This document shows positions 48,608-56,630 of a stretch of DNA of 64,000 bases, one piece after another. The DNA is taken from assembly GCA_015863185.1 (NCBI GenBank), contig JACBXP010000009.1:1-64000 (forward strand). Reading direction: 5' to 3'. Under the pieces are notes generated by a model, which worked only from the letters and a program-made list of their open reading frames with translations, ran no database searches and had not been told where the DNA came from. The position numbers and the translations under genes are program-made. Source of the DNA: Aerococcaceae bacterium DSM 111020 (GTDB lineage Bacteria; Bacillota; Bacilli; Lactobacillales; Aerococcaceae). Position 1 is the stretch's first letter. Each line of letters starts with the position of its first letter.

Positions 48608-50384
48608 ACAAGAACGTCAAACTTCTTTTAGTATCCGTGAACAAATGTCAATTTTAAATTATCTATTCGAATTCGCAAAACCTCAGTGGTGGCGCTTTGG
48701 ATTATCTATATTATTAATGATTGTCGCTTCTTCGATTACTGCCTTTTTACCAATTATCATTCAACGATATATCGATGAAGTCCTCGCTACAGATTCTGCG
48801 ACATTAGAAATAACACTTTCAGTGGCAGGTGTCTATCTTGCTTTAATACTAGTGAAAATGATTATTGTTTATGTGAAAGATTATTTGTTTTTTATGGCCT
48901 CAGAATTTACCGTAGCGGACATTAGAAAAACATTATACCGAAAATTAGGGGTATTAAATTTATCTTTCTTCAATGATACACCTAATGGGGAAGTTGTATC
49001 GAGAGTGACCAATGATACTGAAACAATTAAAGAATTTTGGAATGTGTTTTTATCATTTTTTGATGGTTTTATAAATGCAGCCACGGTAGCGGTAGCGATG
49101 TTTTCATTAAATCAAGCAATGGCTTGGGTATTTATGGCTTTTGTACCGATTATGTTGATTTTGATTTATTTTTATCAAAGAATATCGACGGTGGTATATC
49201 GGAGAATGCGAGCTGCTTTATCACGAGTGAACGCAAGATTGAGTGAATCGACTACTGGAATGTGGTTAATTCAACAATTCAATCAAACAGAAAGAATGAA
49301 GAAAGAATTTAAAGCAATTAACGATGAATATGTTGGTTCAAGGGTTAATATGTTTAAAATGGATGCTCTTTTCTTAATGCCAGCAGTGAGTTTAATTGAG
49401 CAATTAGTATTAGTTCTGGTGATTTGGATTTTTGGTGTGCAATTATTAGGAGGAACAGCTCTCGATGTTGGTTTAATTTATGCTTTTACTTCCTATTCAA
49501 AATCATTTTTCAGACCAATTGGGCATATGATGGGAAGTTTGAGTATTTACCAAGATGGGCTAGTAGCAGCCTCCCGTGGACGAGATGTCTTGAATTTAGA
49601 TCGACTGATACCAGAACAAACATCATCTTCAATGGATGAACCGATTGATGGAGAGGTGACAGTTTCTGATCTATCATTCTCATATGATGGAATTCAAGAT
49701 GTCTTGAATAATATTGATATCGAAGCGAATAAAGGTGAAATGATTGCATTAGTGGGTCATACTGGCTCAGGAAAATCGACCATTATTAATTTGTTGATGC
49801 GCTTTTATGAATTTGACCGGGGAGAAATTGAATATGATAGTCAAAGTATCCGTGATTATTCCTATGAACGACTACGTTCAGATATTGCATTAGTTCAGCA
49901 AGATGCGTTTATGTTTTATGGATCATTTAAAGACAATATCCGTCTTCATGGAAATTATACAGATGAAGAAGTCATTGCAGCTGCGAAATTTACCGGTGCA
50001 GATCATTTTATTGAAGCATTACCGGATGGATATGATACAATAATTAGTGAAGGTGGAAAATCTTTATCAGCTGGACAGAAACAATTAATCAATATAGCGC
50101 GCTCAGTTATTAGAAAACCTAAAATACTGATTTTAGATGAAGCAACGGCTAATATTGATACAGAAAGTGAAATGTATATTCAGCAAAGTTTAAATAAAAT
50201 TAGAGAGAATGCGACGATGATTGTGATTGCGCATCGATTATCAACCATTCGTAATGCCGATCAAATCTATGTTCTTCAAAGAGGACATGTGATTGAACAA
50301 GGTCGTCATGATGAGTTGATTGAAAAAGAAGGTACATATTACAATATGTATCAACTTCAAACATTACAAGCAACCCCTTCGTAA
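48591..50384 (+). CDS. Heterodimeric ABC multidrug exporter, BmrD-like subunit
   Basis: A 597-residue half-transporter: six helices, Walker A GHTGSGKST, signature LSAGQKQLINIARSVI (an altered LSGGQ), and Walker B ILILDEATANID with the catalytic Glu. Together with the upstream subunit it should make one consensus and one degenerate ATP site. TTG 48591 has AAGGGGGAG 6 bases upstream; ATG 48585 lies too close to that site. Substrate not predictable; drug or lipid export is usual. Confidence 0.9.
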   Translation: MSQQNKQERQTSFSIREQMSILNYLFEFAKPQWWRFGLSILLMIVASSITAFLPIIIQRYIDEVLATDSATLEITLSVAGVYLALILVKMIIVYVKDYLFFMASEFTVADIRKTLYRKLGVLNLSFFNDTPNGEVVSRVTNDTETIKEFWNVFLSFFDGFINAATVAVAMFSLNQAMAWVFMAFVPIMLILIYFYQRISTVVYRRMRAALSRVNARLSESTTGMWLIQQFNQTERMKKEFKAINDEYVGSRVNMFKMDALFLMPAVSLIEQLVLVLVIWIFGVQLLGGTALDVGLIYAFTSYSKSFFRPIGHMMGSLSIYQDGLVAASRGRDVLNLDRLIPEQTSSSMDEPIDGEVTVSDLSFSYDGIQDVLNNIDIEANKGEMIALVGHTGSGKSTIINLLMRFYEFDRGEIEYDSQSIRDYSYERLRSDIALVQQDAFMFYGSFKDNIRLHGNYTDEEVIAAAKFTGADHFIEALPDGYDTIISEGGKSLSAGQKQLINIARSVIRKPKILILDEATANIDTESEMYIQQSLNKIRENATMIVIAHRLSTIRNADQIYVLQRGHVIEQGRHDELIEKEGTYYNMYQLQTLQATPS

Positions 50385-50392
50385 CGATAACT

Positions 50393-50420
50393 AACCGACT
50401 TCTTAGAAGTCGGTTCCTTT
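50393..50420 (+). terminator. Terminator after the ABC exporter pair
   Basis: AACCGACTTC (50393-50402), loop TTA, GAAGTCGGTT (50406-50415), then CCTTT. It ends shortly before the esterase ribosome site. Confidence 0.7.
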
Positions 50421-50438
50421 GCACCAGGAGGTATTTTT

Positions 50439-51194
50439 ATGATTGAGCGTTTTGAATACTCTTTTCCTTATCAGGATACAATGCGAACAATCCATTTATA
50501 TGTTCCACCATATTATTATGAATCAACTGAACATTATCCGGTGATGTATATGCTTGATGGGCATAATTTGTTTCATGACGCAAGTGCAACCTATGGTACA
50601 TCTTGGGACTTGGAATATTATCTGGATCAATCCGATAAAAAAATAATTGTAGTAGGTATTGAATGTCCTCATGAAGGAGAATCTCGCTTAGCTGAATATG
50701 CACCATGTTTATTTGAAAGTCCACGAACAAGCCAAATAATCCATGGTTATGGTGATGAATTTTTAAAATGGATTATTCATCAGTTGAAACCATTTGTTGA
50801 CACACATTATCGAACACTCCCTTTTCGTGAACAGACTGCCATTGGAGGCTCTTCGATGGGAGGGTTAATGGCTTTGTTTGGTGTCATAGCACATAATCAA
50901 TATTTTTCAAAAGCAGCTTGTCTTTCTCCATCCATTGGAGTTTGCCGAGAATATTTAAAAAAGGCTATTGATCAAGTAGACATCTTGGACGATACGCGTG
51001 TTTATTTATCTTATGGTGAACGGGAAGTAGATATTATTGACACTTTGCCGGATGATGTTGATTATTTTTCGCAAGCTTTCACTAAACAAAATGTGACGTC
51101 ATTGGTTTATAAGCAAATCGATGGCGAACATAATGAGGCGTCGTGGCGAGAACAAAATCCCTTATATATTAATTTTTTATGGGATGAAATTTAA
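50439..51194 (+). CDS. Esterase-D-like alpha/beta hydrolase
   Basis: A 251-residue alpha/beta hydrolase of the putative esterase family (PF00756, also siderophore and feruloyl esterases). YPVMYMLDGHNLFHDAS at the N-terminus, nucleophile Ser in IGGSSMGGLMALFG, and the catalytic His in DGEHNEASW. No signal peptide. AGGAGG at 50426-50431 serves ATG 50439. Substrate unknown. Confidence 0.9.
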   Translation: MIERFEYSFPYQDTMRTIHLYVPPYYYESTEHYPVMYMLDGHNLFHDASATYGTSWDLEYYLDQSDKKIIVVGIECPHEGESRLAEYAPCLFESPRTSQIIHGYGDEFLKWIIHQLKPFVDTHYRTLPFREQTAIGGSSMGGLMALFGVIAHNQYFSKAACLSPSIGVCREYLKKAIDQVDILDDTRVYLSYGEREVDIIDTLPDDVDYFSQAFTKQNVTSLVYKQIDGEHNEASWREQNPLYINFLWDEI

Positions 51195-51215
51195 TGATTC
51201 AATGAAGCATTATTT

Positions 51216-51245
51216 AGTCTGGAAAATATTTCCAGACTTTTTTTA
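51216..51245 (+). terminator. Terminator after the esterase gene
   Basis: AGTCTGGAAA (51216-51225), loop ATA, TTTCCAGACT (51229-51238), then a run of T. Confidence 0.9.
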
Positions 51246-51337
51246 TACTAAAATTTCTGTCAAAGTGTTTATTGTGATCAAATTTTAAGTTTTATGAAAA
51301 GAAGCTAACGAAAAATATAAGTTCATCCTAAACAATA

Positions 51338-51369
51338 TAAAAAGTGCTGATGACTAGTCATCAACACTT
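51338..51369 (-). terminator. Terminator of the DUF4956/VTC operon
   Basis: The stem 51342-51353 with 51358-51369 has one G-U pair; on the minus strand it is followed by TTTATA. Confidence 0.8.
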
Positions 51370-51385
51370 GATTAATAAAATATGA

Positions 51386-52063
51386 TTAACTCATTTCTGC
51401 AGAAGGTGCCAGAATGTTAACGGTATCGACTCCCTCAAAACCTTTAATGGTTGTCGTAATTTTGTCTTGGTTAGCGGGTTTTGCTCTAAAATAGTAAACT
51501 AATTCAAAAGAATCATCTAGAAGATTTTGAGCCTTTAAATTGTAACTAGAAGCATGGTTATATAATGTTTGATCAACTGCTTCAATATCAGCATAACGTC
51601 CCCGAATGACTAATAACATATTTTGGGACGAAGAAGCACGATTATCAGCAATAATAAGTAATAAAGCAAGGATTAAAGATCCAAGAACACCTAGAAAATA
51701 TTCGTGACTGGCTGATACAAGACCAATGAACATGGCCCAAAATACGAAACCAATATCTCGATTGTCTTTGATATTTGTACGAAAACGTACGAGTGAAAGG
51801 GAACCAAGCATACCTAGTGAGAGAGCAACATTTCCACGGATGAGTAACATGATAATCGTGGAAATCACGGCTAACATGACAAGCATAATATTAAAATTGG
51901 GATCATAAGCTAATTTATTATGCACCTTTTTAAAAGTTAGATACATGATAACCGATAAAATTAACGAAAACACAATGGAAGAAATCACTTCAGCATTGGA
52001 TAAATTAGGTAATATTTCTGACTCAGTAATTAGTTCTTTTGGAAATTCTAAAAATTCTAACAT
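51386..52063 (-). CDS. DUF4956 membrane protein
   Basis: A 225-residue protein with about four membrane helices in the first 140 residues (VISSIVFSLILSVIMYLTF; SLGMLGSLSLVRFRTNIKD) and a soluble alpha/beta C-terminal part. SLVRFRTNIKDNRDIGFVFWA is the DUF4956 signature. Members are commonly encoded next to VTC-domain proteins, as here. ATG 52063 has AGGAG 6 bases away. Function unknown; a role in polymer synthesis or export is inferred from context. Confidence 0.85.
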   Translation of the reverse strand: MLEFLEFPKELITESEILPNLSNAEVISSIVFSLILSVIMYLTFKKVHNKLAYDPNFNIMLVMLAVISTIIMLLIRGNVALSLGMLGSLSLVRFRTNIKDNRDIGFVFWAMFIGLVSASHEYFLGVLGSLILALLLIIADNRASSSQNMLLVIRGRYADIEAVDQTLYNHASSYNLKAQNLLDDSFELVYYFRAKPANQDKITTTIKGFEGVDTVNILAPSAEMS

Positions 52064-52085
52064 ATGTAACTCCTCATACTTTCTA

Positions 52086-52853
52086 TTAGTAATAAAATTC
52101 ATTTAACAACGAACGACTCGTACCAAATTTTGAAATGGGACAAGGTTTTAAATCAATCTGAGATAAAACAGTTTGGATATAAGGAAGTAAAAATTGATCA
52201 TATTTAACTTCCAATATTGTTTCAGTTAAGTCTGTTACAGCTTGGTAATTTTGGTCCGCATCATCAAATAATCCATACTCCCAATTACGATATCTTAATT
52301 CATTATCTAAAGTAATTCTTGTAGAGAATTGGGGGTGCGTATAAGCACGACGCTTATATTCCACCATTGATACAGGACGGTAAGCCATGCTGGAACAAAT
52401 CTCATAACCTAATTCTGCGATAGGGTCATCGTATTCATTTAACGATTCAAAATTTCCTTCCAACATTTCTAAGGCATGTTCTCTCGATACGACTAGACTA
52501 TCCTTTACTTGAGAATGAGACCATTTCTTCTTAATTTCAAACTTTGCGGTAGTATCAGTAGGGTTATAAATTCTTAACCGAATTCTTTTTTGAAATGGTT
52601 CTTTGGTTAATCGATGATTAAAATCTTGATTATCATAACTATCAAAATAAACTGACCGTACAGAATACCCGCTATAGTCACCGTATGCATCAGGGATTAA
52701 GAGTGTGTCTAGGGCATGTAATAAATACAAACGATCTTTTAAACCAATTAAATATTTCAATTCACTTCGCGAAACCGTCAGATGATCATTGGCTGATAAT
52801 TGCAGACCACTCCCATTAAGTTTGCATATTCCATTTACAAATTCTCCTTTCAA
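52086..52853 (-). CDS. VTC-domain protein (polyphosphate polymerase-like), start uncertain
   Basis: About 240-255 residues with the VTC tunnel-fold domain: SRSELKYLIGL, YSVRSVYFDSYDNQDF, KRIRLRIYNP, KFEIKKKW, VEYKRRAY and ILEVKYD supply the basic and acidic residues of the polymerase-type active site. Known VTC enzymes make polyphosphate from ATP; bacterial ones are often unassigned. In this frame the only start is TTG 52853, with no clear ribosome site. A strong AAAGGAG (52850-52844) sits inside and is 9 bases from an ATG (52834) in another frame, which ends after 18 codons. Confidence 0.75.
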   Translation of the reverse strand: MKGEFVNGICKLNGSGLQLSANDHLTVSRSELKYLIGLKDRLYLLHALDTLLIPDAYGDYSGYSVRSVYFDSYDNQDFNHRLTKEPFQKRIRLRIYNPTDTTAKFEIKKKWSHSQVKDSLVVSREHALEMLEGNFESLNEYDDPIAELGYEICSSMAYRPVSMVEYKRRAYTHPQFSTRITLDNELRYRNWEYGLFDDADQNYQAVTDLTETILEVKYDQFLLPYIQTVLSQIDLKPCPISKFGTSRSLLNEFYY

Positions 52854-53232
52854 TATATTAAAGCTTCAATAATCTTAAGACTCTAACATTATTGAAGAAT
52901 AAATACTTCATCAATGTTGGACGCTAATATTATCAATAAATATTGAGGTTTAAATAAGACTTATTGAGGCGTCTAATAGATAATACGAAGGGAATTTAAA
53001 TTTTAGGGACTTTTTAGTAAAAACTTTTTATTTTTTCTATTTCAAAAAATTAAAGTAGTGATTGATGAAAAAATAATCGTTTCCTCCCATAATTTATTAG
53101 AAACCATTAATTGAAACAGGGATAGAAACACGAACAATCAATTGATAAAAAAGAAAGAAAACATTTTCTGATTGCTTTATATTAATGTGTCAGTTAAACT
53201 GTTAAAAACATATCTTAAGAAAGAGGTTACGT
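52854..53232. other. Divergent intergenic region with nested inverted repeats
   Basis: No gene. CTTCAATAAT (52864-52873) and ATTATTGAAG (52888-52897) form a perfect 10-bp inverted repeat. TTGGACGC (52917-52924) and GCGTCTAA (52969-52976) form an outer, near-perfect pair around copies of ATTGAGG. The remainder (52980-53220) is AT-rich. It must hold promoters for the VTC operon and the DUF1097 gene, though neither is clear. Confidence 0.5.
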
Positions 53233-53688
53233 ATGCGTTTAAATTTACCGTCAGCGCTTGGTTCTGCTGTCACAACTTTTATATGGGTGTATATTGCTTC
53301 TATTTTTAATTTACCACCATGGGTCGCTTTTTTAGGTTGGACCATGTATTTTCTGACAGGTGCGAATATGAATGCTATTAGAGTATCAGCTCCAGCGCTT
53401 GTTTTTGGTGCTATTATGGCCTATCTAAATGTTACAGTGTCATCTTGGCTTCCATCCTTTGGCTATATTATTCCAACATTTATTGTTTCCATTATGGCAT
53501 TTATTATTTCTTTAGCTGGCTCAACAGAATTATTGAAGATGGTTGCTGTTTCTTTTGTCGGAGCTAATATTTATTTCGCATGTGGTGATCTTTTCATATC
53601 GATTATCTTATCATTAGTCGGATTAGGTATATTAGGACCATTATCTGATTTCTTTACCGCTCAATTTGAACGTTTATTAGCTAAGTGA
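53233..53688 (+). CDS. DUF1097 membrane protein
   Basis: A 151-residue protein with about five membrane helices (YcdZ-like DUF1097): GSAVTTFIWVYIASIFNLPP, TGANMNAIRVSAPALVFG and LVGLGILGPLSDFF. Function unknown. AGAGG at 53222-53226 serves ATG 53233. Monocistronic with a terminator. Confidence 0.82.
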   Translation: MRLNLPSALGSAVTTFIWVYIASIFNLPPWVAFLGWTMYFLTGANMNAIRVSAPALVFGAIMAYLNVTVSSWLPSFGYIIPTFIVSIMAFIISLAGSTELLKMVAVSFVGANIYFACGDLFISIILSLVGLGILGPLSDFFTAQFERLLAK

Positions 53689-53700
53689 TTAAAATATTTA

Positions 53701-53730
53701 AAACCTTCGCTTTAAGCGAAGGTTTTATTC
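53701..53730 (+). terminator. Terminator after the DUF1097 gene
   Basis: AAACCTTCGC (53701-53710), loop TTTAA, GCGAAGGTTT (53716-53725), then TATTC. Confidence 0.82.
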
Positions 53731-53748
53731 TTTATTTAGGTAAACTAC

Positions 53749-53777
53749 TTATCATTTACTATTATTTGTTGTATAAT
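53749..53777 (+). promoter_or_regulatory. Promoter upstream of the ATT-start gene
   Basis: TTATCA (53749-53754), 17-bp spacing, TATAAT (53772-53777), about 20 bases before the GGGGGG ribosome site. Confidence 0.62.
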
Positions 53778-53809
53778 CAGTTTCTGTTCTAAATAAAGGG
53801 GGGATTACT

Positions 53810-54127
53810 ATTCATAATCAAGAAAATTTAGCACTGACACACTTAAAAGAAGAATTGTCACTTTATAATTTGAATTTACTAATTGATAAAAAATTATATA
53901 ATAATGGACATGGGTTTTATTATTTTCGTCCAGTGTTAATTATCAATGGGCCTATCTTGAAGGCACTTGTAGAATATGATGGTAATATCCATTATAATTT
54001 AGTGCTGAAACAAGACCAATTTAACGGAGAAGACTTTCATCAATTTGAAGCGATTATCATGGATTATTTAGATGTTTTCGTCCTATTTATTGATTCGCTA
54101 TCTAATAATACTATTTTTTCAGAATAG
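53810..54127 (+). CDS. Hypothetical protein with apparent ATT start codon
   Basis: A 105-residue soluble protein (HNQENLALTHLKEELSLYNL, then FYYFRPVLIINGPILKALV and an acidic C-terminal half). No family recognised. The strong AAAGGGGGG (53795-53803) is followed 6 bases later by ATT 53810 in the coding frame, and no ATG, GTG or TTG in frame fits it. The next in-frame start is TTG 53855, which has only a weak ribosome site and would drop 15 residues. ATT initiation (as in infC) is therefore my best reading. Confidence 0.6.
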   Translation: MHNQENLALTHLKEELSLYNLNLLIDKKLYNNGHGFYYFRPVLIINGPILKALVEYDGNIHYNLVLKQDQFNGEDFHQFEAIIMDYLDVFVLFIDSLSNNTIFSE

Positions 54128-54233
54128 TAGATTCATTATACAGACAAGCTGTAATTAGTTAACATGATCACTGATATATCATGGATGAATCATCATAATG
54201 AAGTTTTATATTATTAGTAGAGGGTGAGTAATC

Positions 54234-55424
54234 ATATCTCAGGAAAATTTTAAAATTAAAACGAATTATCAAACGGAAAACATTTTACTACAAGCAAATG
54301 TCGGTCTCATTGCGGGATCCTTTCTTGCATTTATTAGTAGTTATTTATTATCGTTTGGTTCAACCAGTTCAATGGTAGGTATCATTTCCGCTTTGGGAAG
54401 TTTTTTGGTAGTGTTTTTAGCACCTGCCTTAGCGCGTTGGAATATTTATTCCGATTCAATTAATACGATTAAGCAAATTAAATTATTTTCAATATTGGGA
54501 ATAGTGTCTAGCATTGTGCTGTATTTTACTCAAACCCTCTGGATGATTTATTTTTGCTTTATGATTATTATTATAATTTTTAACTTATTTATCGGTTTGT
54601 TGAATACTTTATCAGGAGAATTGACAAATAGAGGATTTCAGCTTAATTTTGGCGTTGCCAGAGCTGCGAATGCACTTGTTTTTGCATTAATAACACCTCT
54701 ACTTGGTATTCTTGTCAATTATTGGAATATTAATGTGATTGTCATTTTTGGTGGTGTAGGATTTCTATTGATGTTTCTTATAGCTAATCGTATTCCGATG
54801 CAGACCATTGAAAAATTGCCTGCCAAGAATCATCCAACTCAGCCAATAGAAAATAAACAACGAACCAAATTTGAAGGTTTAGATAAGAATTTTTTACTTT
54901 TTCTTATATCCGTTTGTTTTCTGTTTATTAGCCATCAGTACATCAATACTTACATGTTACAAATGTTTCAGGCTATTGGTGGTTCTACTAAAGAAATGAG
55001 CGTGGCTTTAAGTATAGGGGCTTGGGCTGAAATTCCAATTATGGTTTTTTATGAAAAAATTAATCGTAAATTCCCTGATCGTTCATTGATTATCTTTTCC
55101 GCATGGGCTTTCTTTATTAAAGCAGCCGCAACATTATTTGCCGGAACAGTAAATCAAATGTATCTAGCAAATTCATTACAATTTTTTGCATTTGCCATTT
55201 ACATCACGGGAAGCGTCTATTATATTAATAAAAAGTTTCCCGCTAATATGGTTGGAACAGGACAAGCTGCGGCTGTTTCTGCTATGACAGCAGGAATGGT
55301 TTTGGGAGCACTTAGTGGTGGAGTAATCATCGATGTTTTTTCAGTGGATATTTTACAAAAAGTGAGCGTATTGAGTGCGTTACTCGGTGGAATCCTCATG
55401 TCAAAAGCATTATGGAATGATTAA
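54234..55424 (+). CDS. Major facilitator superfamily transporter with apparent ATA start
   Basis: A 396-residue MFS protein with about 12 helices; opening ISQENFKIKTNYQTENILLQ, TM1 NVGLIAGSFLAFISSYLL, and late LQFFAFAIYITGSVYYINKK and VGTGQAAAVSAMTAGMVLGA (nucleoside/oligosaccharide-permease-like spacing). The frame opens after TGA 54225-54227. AGAGGGTGA (54219-54227) is 6 bases from ATA 54234; the first ATG in frame (54372) would delete TM1. So a non-canonical ATA (or ATC 54231) start is likely, as in the preceding gene. Substrate unknown. Confidence 0.72.
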   Translation: MSQENFKIKTNYQTENILLQANVGLIAGSFLAFISSYLLSFGSTSSMVGIISALGSFLVVFLAPALARWNIYSDSINTIKQIKLFSILGIVSSIVLYFTQTLWMIYFCFMIIIIIFNLFIGLLNTLSGELTNRGFQLNFGVARAANALVFALITPLLGILVNYWNINVIVIFGGVGFLLMFLIANRIPMQTIEKLPAKNHPTQPIENKQRTKFEGLDKNFLLFLISVCFLFISHQYINTYMLQMFQAIGGSTKEMSVALSIGAWAEIPIMVFYEKINRKFPDRSLIIFSAWAFFIKAAATLFAGTVNQMYLANSLQFFAFAIYITGSVYYINKKFPANMVGTGQAAAVSAMTAGMVLGALSGGVIIDVFSVDILQKVSVLSALLGGILMSKALWND

Positions 55425-55473
55425 CCTTATCTCCAAAATAATCATTGTATAATTAATATTTTTGATATTTACG

Positions 55474-55498
55474 AGCATCCTTATGGATGCTTTTTTTG
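55474..55498 (+). terminator. Terminator after the MFS gene
   Basis: AGCATCC (55474-55480), loop TTAT, GGATGCT (55485-55491), then seven T. Confidence 0.88.
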
Positions 55499-55521
55499 TA
55501 GATATTTGAAAAGCATAAATA

Positions 55522-55549
55522 TTGTTGGTGTTAATTTAACTGTTACAAT
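55522..55549 (+). promoter_or_regulatory. Promoter of the LLM oxidoreductase gene
   Basis: TTGTTG (55522-55527), 16-bp spacing, TACAAT (55544-55549) with extended TGT (55541-55543). Confidence 0.55.
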
Positions 55550-55586
55550 GAAATTAGGACGGAATACATACGAATGGAGGAAAAAA

Positions 55587-56591
55587 ATGAAGGTTGGAGT
55601 ACATGATTTAATTGACGTGAAACCTAATGAAACCACCGTTGAAGCTTATCAACGGACGGCTTCATTTGTTAAAGAAATTGAAGCGATGAATTACCATCGA
55701 TATTGGTTTGCTGAACATCATAATTCACCTAATTATGCGAGTGTTGCACCAGAATTACTCGTGAGTTACATGGCGGCAATAACCACCAAAATGCGTTTAG
55801 GTACTGGTGGTACGATGATAATGCATTATTCACCATTAAAGATTGCTGAAGACTTCAAAACGTTACAAGGTCTAGCTGGGGGAAGAGTAGATATTGGGCT
55901 AGGGAGAGCTCCAGGTAGTGGACCTAATGAGATCACTGCACTGGCTCAAGGTAGACCCAATGCATTCGATGACCAATATGACAAGATTGGCGTTATTTTA
56001 GATTATTTATCTGATGAAACTGCTCCTAGTTTTTATGGTAAAACAAAAGCAGCGCCTTTAGACATAGAGACACTTCCTGAACCGTGGATGTTAGGCTCAT
56101 CTGGTCAATCAGCCCTAAAAGCAGCAGAATTAGGCTTAGGGTATAGCTTTGCTAAATTCTTTGGCTTAGAAACAGATCCAGAAGTATTTGAATTATATCG
56201 ACATCATTTTGAGAAGAGTGCTTTCTTTGATCAACCCAATGTGATGGTAAGTTATATGATGGTCATTGCTGAGACAGAAGAGGAAGCTGCTTTTTTAGCG
56301 AAACCCATTCTGATGAAACAAATTGCGATGAAACGAGGTATAATTCTTGAGAATAAAGATCCGGAATTAGTTAAAGATTATCAGTTTACACCACATGAAG
56401 AAAAAACGATTCAACATTACAAAGAAAAACGCTTTGTATTGATCGGATCCAAAGATCAAGTAGGGGAATTATTAAGAGAAGAGCAAGAACTCTTGACAAT
56501 TGATGAGGTCCTAGCATATTCGCCAATATATGATGACGAGAAAAGACTCGCATCTTACCGATATTTAAAAGAAATTGTAGAAGCATTGTAA
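55587..56591 (+). CDS. LLM-class flavin-dependent oxidoreductase
   Basis: A 334-residue luciferase-like monooxygenase (TIM barrel, FMN/F420 dependent; YwcH/limB-like group). YHRYWFAEHHNSPNYASVAP, RLGTGGTMIMHYSPLKIAEDF and RVDIGLGRAPGSGPNE are family hallmarks. The frame is open upstream to 55506, but that part covers the promoter; GGAGG at 55576-55580 points to ATG 55587. Substrate unknown. Converges on nadC. Confidence 0.9.
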   Translation: MKVGVHDLIDVKPNETTVEAYQRTASFVKEIEAMNYHRYWFAEHHNSPNYASVAPELLVSYMAAITTKMRLGTGGTMIMHYSPLKIAEDFKTLQGLAGGRVDIGLGRAPGSGPNEITALAQGRPNAFDDQYDKIGVILDYLSDETAPSFYGKTKAAPLDIETLPEPWMLGSSGQSALKAAELGLGYSFAKFFGLETDPEVFELYRHHFEKSAFFDQPNVMVSYMMVIAETEEEAAFLAKPILMKQIAMKRGIILENKDPELVKDYQFTPHEEKTIQHYKEKRFVLIGSKDQVGELLREEQELLTIDEVLAYSPIYDDEKRLASYRYLKEIVEAL

Positions 56592-56596
56592 AAAAT

Positions 56597-56630
56597 AACA
56601 GAACAATCATTATGATTGTTCTGTTTTCTT
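56597..56630. terminator. Bidirectional terminator between LLM gene and nadC
   Basis: AACAGAACAATC (56597-56608) and GATTGTTCTGTT (56614-56625) form a 12-bp stem with a 5-base loop. Runs of A on the left and T on the right suit both directions. Confidence 0.85.
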
